From Actinomycetes bacterium (lineage in GTDB: Bacteria; Actinomycetota; Actinomycetes; Actinomycetales; Microbacteriaceae), in the NCBI GenBank assembly GCA_023432005.1, contig JAEYVF010000059.1, positions 1 to 5,208 of the forward strand: 5,208 bases of DNA. The letters run 5' to 3'. Below the pieces are notes generated by a model, which worked only from the letters and a program-made list of their open reading frames with translations, was not told where the DNA came from and made no database searches. The first letter of the stretch is position 1. Each line of letters starts with the position of its first letter. The position numbers were made by a program, and so were the translations under genes. This document shows positions 1 to 5,208 of the stretch, in pieces.

Positions 1-30
1 CTCAGGGAGACCCGGGCGTTCTACCCTTGC

Positions 31-36
31 TACCCT
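31..36 (+). promoter_or_regulatory. Putative -10 box for a leaderless transcript of the first gene
   Basis: The hexamer TACCCT fits the actinobacterial TANNNT -10 consensus and ends 7 nt before the ATG at 44. That distance would put the transcription start at or next to the start codon. No Shine-Dalgarno sequence precedes the ATG, which agrees with a leaderless mRNA. I see no convincing -35 element at 16-18 nt upstream. The assignment is inferred from spacing and consensus only. Confidence 0.45.
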
Positions 37-43
37 CTACGCC

Positions 44-445
44 ATGACGCGAGCAGAACCCATGAATCGTCGCTCGGCGTCGTGGAGACGGGGGGTAGCG
101 ATCGCTCTGATCGTGGTCGGCGCTCTCGCAGGCGTCGCGACCGTTGCACTCTTTCGGGCGACGGATCCGGCCTTCGCGCATCGCACCTGTGAGAACGGCT
201 TCAATACCGACGGCTACTTCGGCAACCCGAAAGGGACCCGTGCCGAGTCGCTGAGGCTGCACTACACGCTCGTCCCCTTCCAACTGGTATGCGCGTGGGA
301 GCGGAGCGACGGAACCGGGGTTGAGACCACGCGCATCGAACTCGGCACATGGGTTCCGGTCACCTCACTCGTCATGCTCGTCGGAGGTACGGCCCTCCTA
401 CTTACCACCGCGCTGCGAGCAAAGGAGCCGTCTAGTGAACGCTAA
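44..445 (+). CDS. Small two-helix membrane protein of unknown function
   Basis: I do not recognise a family for this 133-residue protein. It has a basic N-terminus (RR at 9-10, WRR at 14-16), a hydrophobic helix at about 17-37, a polar stretch at about 38-103, a second helix at about 104-123 and a short charged tail. By the positive-inside rule both ends should be cytoplasmic and the middle domain outside. The outer domain has exactly two cysteines, Cys49 and Cys83, which could form a disulfide. ATG 44 is preferred over the in-frame ATG at 62 because a -10-like box sits 7 nt before it and neither has a Shine-Dalgarno sequence. GC counted over 61-420 is about 65%, well below the ABC genes to the right (about 77% in 3541-3660), and codons ending in A or T are frequent. 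This suggests a weakly constrained, lineage-specific or acquired gene. The coding call rests on the intact frame and the coherent membrane topology. Confidence 0.75.
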   Translation: MTRAEPMNRRSASWRRGVAIALIVVGALAGVATVALFRATDPAFAHRTCENGFNTDGYFGNPKGTRAESLRLHYTLVPFQLVCAWERSDGTGVETTRIELGTWVPVTSLVMLVGGTALLLTTALRAKEPSSER

Positions 446-498
446 GCATGCTCTTCGGCAGCGCGCTCTCGGCACCCCGTGAGCACGCGGGTTCGACC

Positions 499-504
499 TA
501 GGCT
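499..504 (+). promoter_or_regulatory. Putative -10 box for a leaderless transcript of the aldo/keto reductase
   Basis: TAGGCT matches TANNNT and ends 6 nt before the GTG start at 511. No Shine-Dalgarno sequence lies in front of that GTG. Spacing and consensus suggest transcription beginning at the start codon. A -35 element is not evident. This is inference from pattern. Confidence 0.5.
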
Positions 505-510
505 GGTCGG

Positions 511-1512
511 GTGCCCTACACCGCCGCCGCCGACCGCTACGACCGCCTCGAGTACGCCCGCGTGGGGCGGTCGGGGCTGAAGCTCCCCCGCATCTCGCTC
601 GGGCTGTGGAACAACTTCGGGCACGACCGGCCGCTCACCACGCAGCGCGACATCGTGCTGCGCGCCTTCGACCTCGGCGTCACCCACTTCGACCTCGCGA
701 ACAACTACGGCCCGCCGCCCGGGTCCGCCGAGGAGAACTTCGGCCGCATCCTCGCGAGCGACCTGCGCCCCTACCGCGACGAGCTCATCGTGTCGTCGAA
801 GGCGGGGTATCACATGTGGGAGGGCCCATACGGCGAGTGGGGCTCGCGCAAGTACATCCTGAGCTCGCTCGACCAGTCGCTCACGCGCCTCGGGCTCGAC
901 TACGTCGACATCTTCTACCACCACCGACCCGACCCCGAGACGCCCGTGGAGGAGTCGATGGGCGCCCTCGCCCACGCCGTGCGGACGGGCAAGGCGCTCT
1001 ACGCGGGCATCTCGAACTACGGTCCGGATGACACCCGTCGCGCGTACGCGGCGCTCGCCGCCGAGGGGGTGCCGCTGCTCATCCACCAGCCCTCGTACTC
1101 GATGTTCAACCGCCTCCCCGAGGAGGGGCTGCTCGACGCGATCGAGGAGCTCGGCATCGGCTCGATCGTGTTCTCGCCGCTCGCGCAGGGCCTGCTCACG
1201 AACCGCTACCTCGACGGCATCCCCGAGGGGTCGCGCGCGGCCGAAGGGCGCTGGATCAACGCCGACACGATCAGCGAGACCTACCTCGAGCGCGCCCGCG
1301 GCCTCAACGCGATCGCCGAGGCGCGCGGGCAGAGCCTCGCCCAGCTCGCCCTGCTGTGGGTGCTGCGGCAGCCCGCCGTGACGAGCGCCCTCATCGGCGC
1401 CTCGAGCGTGCGTCAGCTCGAGGACAACCTGGGCGCGCTCGACGCGGCCCCGCTCACGGCCGAGGAGATCGCGGAGATCGAGCCGTTCGCCGTGCACGGC
1501 ACCGGTCGCTAG
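511..1512 (+). CDS. yghZ: Aldo/keto reductase, YghZ-type (L-glyceraldehyde-3-phosphate / methylglyoxal reductase)
   Basis: This cytosolic NADPH-dependent oxidoreductase has a (beta/alpha)8 barrel fold. E. coli YghZ (also called Gpr or MgrA) reduces L-glyceraldehyde 3-phosphate and methylglyoxal, detoxifying glycolytic by-products. The 333 residues are close to the 346 of the E. coli protein as I recall it. Shared blocks include SLGLWNNFGH (29-38), FDLANNYGPPPGSAEENFGR (60-79), IHQPSYSMFNR (191-201) and FSPLAQGLLT (221-230). The catalytic tetrad is visible as Asp61, Tyr66, Lys97 and His138. The NADP-phosphate-binding segment is at about 293-306 (ALIGASSVRQLEDN). The GTG start is supported by the upstream -10-like box and by N-terminal similarity starting near DRY (8-10). 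It stands alone: 65 nt from the gene before it and 98 nt from the gene after it, with a hairpin downstream. The family call is secure, but the substrate is inferred from YghZ and could be another aldehyde or ketone. Confidence 0.93.
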   Translation: MPYTAAADRYDRLEYARVGRSGLKLPRISLGLWNNFGHDRPLTTQRDIVLRAFDLGVTHFDLANNYGPPPGSAEENFGRILASDLRPYRDELIVSSKAGYHMWEGPYGEWGSRKYILSSLDQSLTRLGLDYVDIFYHHRPDPETPVEESMGALAHAVRTGKALYAGISNYGPDDTRRAYAALAAEGVPLLIHQPSYSMFNRLPEEGLLDAIEELGIGSIVFSPLAQGLLTNRYLDGIPEGSRAAEGRWINADTISETYLERARGLNAIAEARGQSLAQLALLWVLRQPAVTSALIGASSVRQLEDNLGALDAAPLTAEEIAEIEPFAVHGTGR

Positions 1513-1541
1513 GGCGCGGAGCTCGACACGCGGCATCGGCA

Positions 1542-1561
1542 GCGCCGCAATCTCGCGGCGC
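1542..1561 (+). terminator. Hairpin downstream of the aldo/keto reductase, possible terminator
   Basis: GCGCCGC and GCGGCGC form a perfect 7-bp stem around the 6-nt loop AATCTC, starting 29 nt after the reductase stop codon. No T-run follows, so it is not a classical intrinsic terminator. U-less hairpins are common 3' ends in high-GC actinobacteria. It lies before the putative promoter of the next gene, where a terminator is expected. Short GC-rich inverted repeats also arise by chance in this kind of sequence. Confidence 0.4.
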
Positions 1562-1598
1562 GCGGACGGGAAGACAGGCCGTTCCGCCCCGGTCGACG

Positions 1599-1604
1599 TA
1601 GTGT
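1599..1604 (+). promoter_or_regulatory. Putative -10 box for a leaderless transcript of the anchored membrane protein
   Basis: TAGTGT fits TANNNT and ends 6 nt before the ATG at 1611, the same geometry as the other two plus-strand genes. No Shine-Dalgarno sequence precedes the ATG and no clear -35 is seen. The repeated arrangement across three genes strengthens the inference. Confidence 0.45.
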
Positions 1605-1610
1605 GCCGCC

Positions 1611-2354
1611 ATGCAGTGGTGGAACGACATCGTGGACTGGTTCTATTCGGAGGACGGCCGGCAGATCATCGTGTCCGCCGTGATCCCGTTCCTGGCGATC
1701 GTCGTCGCCGGCATCGTGGGAGCCCTCATCGGGCGTGGAGCGACCAAGCGCCTCGTCGCGCAGCGCGACCATGAGACCCGCGCGGCGGCGGTGACCGCCC
1801 TCATCTCGGCGGGGCAGAACGCCGCCCGCTGGCACAGCCAGTCGCCCGCCGCGCGCGAGCACGCCGAGCACCTCGCCAACGACGCCGACGTCATGGTGCG
1901 CCTGCTGCCCATCCCGGGTGCCGCGCTCGCCGCCGACTGGGCATCGCACCAGCTCGCCGACATGCGCGTCAACTCGGTGAGCTTCAGCTACCAGGCCGAC
2001 CAGACGCTCGCCGAGTACCGCGAGCGTCTCGTACTGTGGCTGCACAAGCCCGGCAAGGCCCGCAAGCTCTTCGCGGCCGATCTCGAGCGCTGGCGCTACG
2101 AGGAGCAGGCGGCCGACCCCGTGGTCGTCGAGCAGCAGAAGTGGGCCGAGGAGCAGTTCACGGCCGCCACCGCGCAGCCCGTCGCGCACGAGCCGCTCGT
2201 CGAGCCCGCGCTCGACACCGCGGAGACGACCGTCACGCCCGCCGCCGTCATCACGCCCGCCGACCGCTACGCGTCGCCGCTCGCATCCTCCGCGGAGGCC
2301 GGGGTCGTCGAGGTCGACACCGCCGAGCCCACCACGGAGACGTCGGCGCGCTGA
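1611..2354 (+). CDS. N-terminally membrane-anchored protein of unknown function with a disordered acidic tail
   Basis: I recognise no enzymatic domain in these 247 residues. The N-terminus is rich in Trp and acidic residues (WW at 3-4, DWFYSEDG at 9-16). One hydrophobic helix follows at about 19-41, then a basic boundary (RGATKR, 42-47) that should place the rest in the cytoplasm. Residues about 45-185 are mostly helical, rich in Ala, Arg and Glu, and could form a bundle or coiled coil. WLHKPGKARKLFAADLERW (143-161) is a conspicuous basic and aromatic patch. From about 186 the tail is low-complexity, rich in Pro, Ala, Thr, Val and Glu, and probably disordered. No catalytic motif is visible. 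The ATG is supported by the -10-like box just before it. GC and codon use match the aldo/keto reductase, so the gene looks resident rather than recently acquired. It converges on the ABC operon and shares no obvious function with it. A scaffold or membrane-tethered adaptor is possible but speculative. Confidence 0.85.
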   Translation: MQWWNDIVDWFYSEDGRQIIVSAVIPFLAIVVAGIVGALIGRGATKRLVAQRDHETRAAAVTALISAGQNAARWHSQSPAAREHAEHLANDADVMVRLLPIPGAALAADWASHQLADMRVNSVSFSYQADQTLAEYRERLVLWLHKPGKARKLFAADLERWRYEEQAADPVVVEQQKWAEEQFTAATAQPVAHEPLVEPALDTAETTVTPAAVITPADRYASPLASSAEAGVVEVDTAEPTTETSAR

Positions 2355-2379
2355 GCCGCCCGCGGAATCCGCTCACCCA

Positions 2380-2407
2380 CCGCCCGACGCCTCAGGCGTC
2401 GAGGCGG
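2380..2407. terminator. Strong hairpin between convergent genes, likely bidirectional terminator
   Basis: On the plus strand CCGCC-CGACGCC pairs with GGCGTCG-A-GGCGG. This gives a 12-bp stem interrupted by one bulged A at 2402, with the 3-nt loop TCA at 2392-2394. On the minus strand that loop is the TGA stop codon of the second ABC ATPase. The structure begins 26 nt after the stop of the plus-strand gene, between two converging transcripts, where a shared terminator is expected. No T-run follows on either strand, so termination would be of the U-less type or Rho-assisted. The stem is seen directly; the function is inferred. Confidence 0.6.
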
Positions 2408-3066
2408 CCGTCGTGGATGCGCAGCACGCGGTCGGCGCGCTCGGCGAGGGCCGCGTCGTGCGTCGCGACGAGCGCGGCCATGCCCGTGTCGGCGACGAGC
2501 CGCACGATGAGGTCCATGATCGCGGCGCCGGTCTCCGAGTCGAGCTGGCCCGTCGGCTCGTCGGCGAGCAGCAGCGCGGGCTCGGCCACGATCGCACGCG
2601 CGATGCCGACGCGCTGCTGCTGACCTCCCGAGAGCTCGCCCGGACGCTGGGCGGCGTGGTCGGAGAGGTCGACCGCTGCGAGCGCGTCGGCGACGCGGCG
2701 CTCCCGTTCGGCGCGCGGCACGCGGCGGATGCGCAACGGCACCTCGACGTTCTCGGCCGCCGAGAGCACGGGCAGCAGTCCGAAGGTCTGGAAGACGGAT
2801 GCGACGCGCGTCGAGCGCAGCCCCCGCAGCGCGGCCTCGTCGAGGCTCGCGAGGTCGCGCCCGTCGAGCTCGACGCGCCCCGCGGTCGGCCGGTCGAGCC
2901 CGCCGAGCATCGTGAGCAGGGTCGTCTTCCCGGCGCCCGATCGGCCCTGCAGCACGACGAGCTCGCCCGCCCGGATGTCGAGCGTCACGCCGTCGACGGC
3001 GCGCACCTCGCCCGCGGGCGTCGTGAACACGCGCGTGAGCCCCTCGGCCCGCAGCACCGTCGTCAT
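2392..3066 (-). CDS. ABC transporter ATP-binding protein, MacB/LolD type (second ATPase)
   Basis: This cytoplasmic nucleotide-binding subunit has 224 residues, the usual length for the MacB/LolD family. All motifs are present: Walker A GRSGAGKTT (41-49), Q-loop Gln93 in VFQTFGLLP, signature LSGGQ (145-149), Walker B ALLLADE (164-170) with Glu170 as catalytic base, D-loop QLDS (174-177) and H-loop His203. It should therefore bind and hydrolyse ATP. It is the last gene of the minus-strand operon. Its ATG overlaps the previous stop codon as ATGA, and a strong Shine-Dalgarno sequence precedes it, so translational coupling is likely. Unlike the first ATPase it ends right after the nucleotide-binding domain (IHDGRLDA) and has the standard Q-loop of the family. 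The stop codon sits in the loop of a hairpin. It probably works with the permease at 3988-5208, either as a heterodimer with the first ATPase or in alternative complexes. The substrate is unknown. Confidence 0.95.
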   Translation of the reverse strand: MTTVLRAEGLTRVFTTPAGEVRAVDGVTLDIRAGELVVLQGRSGAGKTTLLTMLGGLDRPTAGRVELDGRDLASLDEAALRGLRSTRVASVFQTFGLLPVLSAAENVEVPLRIRRVPRAERERRVADALAAVDLSDHAAQRPGELSGGQQQRVGIARAIVAEPALLLADEPTGQLDSETGAAIMDLIVRLVADTGMAALVATHDAALAERADRVLRIHDGRLDA

Positions 3067-3983
3067 CGCTGCTCCTCCCCCTCGGTCGCGGGCTGTCGGC
3101 CGTGCGGCTGCCCCGGGCGCACCTCGATGCGGTCGGGCTCGAGCGTGAGGCGCACGCGGTCGCGCAGGCCGAGCGCGCCCGTGAACTCGGCGGGCAGCTG
3201 CATGCGGCCCGCGCGGTCGAGCACCGCGAACTCCTCGGCGACGCGCACGCTCGCGCCCTCGGCATCCGTCTGGGTGCTGCGCAGCACCTCGGTCGAGGTG
3301 CGGCCGTCGCGGATGCGGATGGTGCGGTCGACGTGCTCGGCGACGGCCGCGTCGTGGGTCACGACGAGCGTCGTGAGCCCGTGCTCGCGTCCAACCGTCT
3401 CCATCGCCTCGAGCACCTGCGCGCTCGTGGCCTCGTCGAGCTCACCCGTGGGCTCGTCGGCGAGCAGCACGCGCGGCGCGTTGCTCATGGCGACCGCGAG
3501 AGCCACCCGCTGCTGCTGACCGCCCGAGAGCTCGGCGGGGCGGCGATCCGCGAGCTCGCCGATCTCGAGCAGCTCGAGCAGCTCGGCCCCGCGCCGCTCT
3601 CGCTCGGCGCGCGGCACGACGCCGGCCACGTGCTGGGCGAGTGCGATGTTCTCGGCGGCCGTGAGGTAGCCCACGAGGTTGCGCGAGGTCTGCTGCCAGA
3701 TGAAGCCGACGCTGCCGCGGCGGTACGCGATCCGCTCGCGCCGACCCATCGTCGTGAGGTCGTGCCCCGCGACCCGCGCGGTGCCGGCGGTCGGGGTGTC
3801 GAGGCCCGCGAGGATGCCCAGCAATGTCGACTTGCCGGAGCCGGAGGCGCCGACGAGGGCCACGAGCTCGCCGCGCTCGACGCGGAGGTCGAGGCCCTGG
3901 AGGGCCTGCACCTCGACGCCCTGGGCCGTGAAGATGCGTACGAGTCCCTCGCACAGGATGTCGGGTTCGGCGAGCGCGGTCAT
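3063..3983 (-). CDS. ABC transporter ATP-binding protein with C-terminal AbrB/SpoVT-like domain (first ATPase)
   Basis: This 306-residue cytoplasmic ATPase is about 80 residues longer than a typical MacB/LolD protein. The ABC domain is complete: Walker A GASGSGKST (45-53), Q-loop at Gln97 in the unusual context FIWQQTSRNL, signature LSGGQ (152-156), Walker B RVLLADE (171-177) with Glu177, D-loop ELDE (181-184) and His210. After the ABC core ends near residue 228, a linker leads to residues about 249-290 (EEFAVLDRAGRMQLPAEF... ending IEVRP). This has the look of an AbrB/SpoVT swapped-hairpin domain: a strand, a D-R-x-G-R turn, x-LP, a short helix ending in LGL, then beta strands. The tail (GQPHGRQPATEGEEQR) looks disordered. 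I chose ATG 3983 over the upstream in-frame ATG at 4019 because AGGAGGG lies 8 nt before it and because 4019 would overlap the permease by 32 nt and has no good ribosome site. It follows the permease by 4 nt. The domain assignment is by eye. Confidence 0.93.
   Translation of the reverse strand: MTALAEPDILCEGLVRIFTAQGVEVQALQGLDLRVERGELVALVGASGSGKSTLLGILAGLDTPTAGTARVAGHDLTTMGRRERIAYRRGSVGFIWQQTSRNLVGYLTAAENIALAQHVAGVVPRAERERRGAELLELLEIGELADRRPAELSGGQQQRVALAVAMSNAPRVLLADEPTGELDEATSAQVLEAMETVGREHGLTTLVVTHDAAVAEHVDRTIRIRDGRTSTEVLRSTQTDAEGASVRVAEEFAVLDRAGRMQLPAEFTGALGLRDRVRLTLEPDRIEVRPGQPHGRQPATEGEEQR
3072..3081 (-). promoter_or_regulatory. Ribosome binding site of the second ABC ATPase
   Basis: Read on the minus strand, GGGGGAGGAG ends 5 nt before the ATG at 3066. 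It lies inside the last codons of the first ATPase gene. This strong site fixes the start and supports re-initiation at the ATGA overlap. Confidence 0.8.
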
Positions 3984-3987
3984 CGGC

Positions 3988-5208
3988 TCATCCCTCCTCG
4001 TCGACGGTTCGGATGGCACGCGAGGCGCCCGAGCGCCGTGCGATCGCGGCGGCCAGCAGCACCCCGAGCACCACGACGGCGACGAGCGCCGCCACGATGC
4101 CGAGCGAGGTGCCGAGGCCGAGGTCGATCGCGGGCTGGGCGCCGCCGCGTGTGAAGACGGTGAGGTCGCCCGCGCGGGCGACGAGGGGCACGAGGCCGAG
4201 CCCTGCGACGAGGCCGAGCGGCACGGCCACGGTGAGCGCGGGCAGCAGCTCCCACAGCACGAGGCCGTACTCGGCGCGCGAGCGGGCGCCGAGCGCCCGC
4301 AGCAGCCCGAACACCCGGGCGCGCGCCGGGGCGCCCGAGGTGAGCGCGAGCACCGCGGCGAGCACCGTGAGCGCCGCGGACGCGATCACCGCGAGGGCGG
4401 TACCGACGATGAGCGCGCGTACCGCGGGGGCGTCGCGACGCTCGGCGAGCACCTCGTCGACGGTGCGCGCCGTGCCGTAACCCTCGACCTCGGCGGCGAG
4501 GGTGGCACGCACGGCGTCCGCTGCGCCCGACCGGGTCGCGATGAGGAGCGCCTTCGGGCGGAGCGCCAGGTCGAGCTCGGCGCCCGTCTCGGCGCTCACC
4601 GCGATCCATGCCGTCGCGCGGCCGAAGGGCCCGTCATCCGGGGCCGTCGTGGCGACGGGTACGTCGTCGCGGCCGACCTCGAGCGGGGCGCCCGCGAGGC
4701 GATCCGCGACGGTCTCCGAGACGATCGCGCCGGCATCCGGGACGACGAGCGCGCTCGTGGAGGCCTCCGCGAACTCCGCGGGGTCCACGACGTACACCGT
4801 CACGCGGCCGTCGCCGTCGGGGAACTCGATCGTGATGTCGGCGTCGGATGCCACGGTCGCGACCGCCTCGACGCCCTCGAGTCCCGCTGCCTGGGAGATG
4901 AGCTCATCGCCGAGGTAGCGGGCGTCGACCCGCACGTCGGCGCCCACCTGGGCGCGAGCGGCCTCCTCGACACCGTGCTGCACGGTCGCGAGCAGACCGG
5001 AGCCGAGCACCGCGACGGTCACGGCCGTGAGGAGCGCGAGCACGGGCACGATGCCGGTCGTGGCGTCGCGCCCGGCGCGCGCGGGCCCGAGGAGCGAGAC
5101 GAGACCGCGGGTTCTGCGCGCGACGCCCTCGAGCGCGCGCACGAGCAGCGGCACGACGCGCAGGGCGACCATGCAGCCCGCGGCGGCCACGAGCGCGGGC
5201 AGCAGCAC
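3988..5208 (-). CDS. FtsX/MacB-family ABC permease, C-terminal part (5' end beyond window)
   Basis: The open frame runs off the right edge, so only the last 406 residues are seen. The codon at the edge reads GTG, but nothing marks it as a true start and the protein should extend well upstream. Counting from the edge, hydrophobic helices lie at about 3-23, 52-75, 263-290, 318-344 and 366-391. The last four, with a large extracytoplasmic domain (about 76-262) between the first two, match one FtsX-like permease unit. The helix at 3-23 probably belongs to a preceding membrane unit, suggesting a two-unit protein of roughly twice this length. RVFGLLRALGARSRAEY (298-314) is the conserved cytoplasmic segment that contacts the ATPase in this family. 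The extracytoplasmic domain is rich in Asp, Glu, Val and Ala and lacks cysteines. It is first in the visible part of the operon, 4 nt before the first ATPase. A MacB/LolCE-like mechanotransmission role is likely. The substrate could be a peptide, lipoprotein, antibiotic or cell-wall component; the sequence does not say which. Confidence 0.92.
   Translation of the reverse strand: MLLPALVAAAGCMVALRVVPLLVRALEGVARRTRGLVSLLGPARAGRDATTGIVPVLALLTAVTVAVLGSGLLATVQHGVEEAARAQVGADVRVDARYLGDELISQAAGLEGVEAVATVASDADITIEFPDGDGRVTVYVVDPAEFAEASTSALVVPDAGAIVSETVADRLAGAPLEVGRDDVPVATTAPDDGPFGRATAWIAVSAETGAELDLALRPKALLIATRSGAADAVRATLAAEVEGYGTARTVDEVLAERRDAPAVRALIVGTALAVIASAALTVLAAVLALTSGAPARARVFGLLRALGARSRAEYGLVLWELLPALTVAVPLGLVAGLGLVPLVARAGDLTVFTRGGAQPAIDLGLGTSLGIVAALVAVVVLGVLLAAAIARRSGASRAIRTVDEEG
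3992..3998 (-). promoter_or_regulatory. Ribosome binding site of the first ABC ATPase, inside the end of the permease gene
   Basis: Read on the minus strand, AGGAGGG overlaps the last permease codons (encoding Glu-Glu-Gly) and lies 8 nt before the ATG at 3983. It decides the start between 3983 and 4019 and indicates translational coupling with the permease. Confidence 0.8.

Noticed and set aside
445..467. Two 8-bp palindromes, AGCATGCT (445-452) and AGCGCGCT (460-467), as possible operators before the reductase
   Set aside because: Short GC-rich palindromes are expected by chance here. They lie well upstream of the putative -10 box and show no repeated spacing.
442..1536. A long open frame on the minus strand opposite the aldo/keto reductase
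   Set aside because: Its product is low-complexity and Arg/Val/Glu-rich without motifs. It exactly shadows a well-conserved enzyme gene, as happens in high-GC DNA where stop codons are rare.
2362..2372. A second small inverted repeat (GCGGA / TCCGC) just after the stop codon at 2354
   Set aside because: It allows only a 4-bp stem with a 3-nt loop and is far weaker than the adjacent hairpin at 2380-2407.
2555..3469. A 19-nt exact direct repeat (2555-2573 and 3451-3469)
   Set aside because: Both copies encode the conserved Walker B region of the two ATPases. Shared protein motif and codon bias explain the identity, so it is not a recombination or mobile-element repeat.
3980..3991. A three-codon frame (Met-Ser-Arg-stop) at the permease/ATPase junction that could act as a leader peptide
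   Set aside because: Its ATG directly abuts the Shine-Dalgarno sequence with no spacing, so it is unlikely to be initiated. It is most simply a chance product of the ATGA-like junction.
3981..4019. An earlier ATG at 4019 as the start of the first ATPase
   Set aside because: It would overlap the permease by 32 nt and has no good Shine-Dalgarno sequence. ATG 3983 has AGGAGGG 8 nt upstream, and ABC-domain homology starts just after it.
2267..4154. Long frames at 2267-3265 (minus) and at 2413-3519 and 3102-4154 (plus) overlapping the two ATPase genes
   Set aside because: Their products are Arg/Ala/Pro- or His/Glu-rich shadows with no domain. The ATPase frames carry every ABC motif and have ribosome sites.
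3988..5208. GTG at the right edge as the true start of the permease
   Set aside because: It is simply the codon at the window boundary. The helix at residues 3-23 and the family architecture indicate that the protein continues upstream.

Overview
This window is ordinary high-GC actinobacterial chromosome, most like Microbacteriaceae or a close relative. I infer that from the very strong G/C bias at third codon positions in most genes, from putative leaderless starts with a TANNNT -10 box 6-7 nt upstream, and from the type of ABC system present. Genus cannot be decided from the sequence alone. I see no tRNA, rRNA, CRISPR array, insertion sequence or phage gene.

Layout. Three plus-strand genes fill the left half. 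The first (44-445) is a small two-helix membrane protein of unknown function, with lower GC than its neighbours. The second (511-1512) is an aldo/keto reductase that closely resembles E. coli YghZ (L-glyceraldehyde-3-phosphate / methylglyoxal reductase). The third (1611-2354) is an N-terminally anchored membrane protein of unknown function with a disordered acidic tail. Each appears to have its own -10 box directly before the start codon and no Shine-Dalgarno sequence, so each is probably transcribed alone.

The right half is a minus-strand operon read from the right edge towards position 2392. It contains the C-terminal part of an FtsX/MacB-type permease (its 5' end lies beyond the window), then an ABC ATPase with an extra C-terminal AbrB/SpoVT-like domain (3063-3983), then a second, compact ABC ATPase (2392-3066). 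The permease and first ATPase are 4 nt apart, and the two ATPases overlap by 4 nt (ATGA). Both ATPases have clear Shine-Dalgarno sequences. Together they look like one type VII ABC (MacB/LolCDE-like) machine that couples cytoplasmic ATP hydrolysis to movement of a large extracytoplasmic domain. Its substrate cannot be read from the sequence.

The two gene groups converge at 2355-2391. A strong GC-rich hairpin there (2380-2407) covers the end of the second ATPase gene, with that gene's stop codon as the loop.

I did not find a convincing undescribed system. The points most worth a second look are the AbrB-like domain fused to an ABC ATPase, the pairing of two different ATPases with one permease, the stop-codon-in-loop hairpin, and the two membrane proteins of unknown function.
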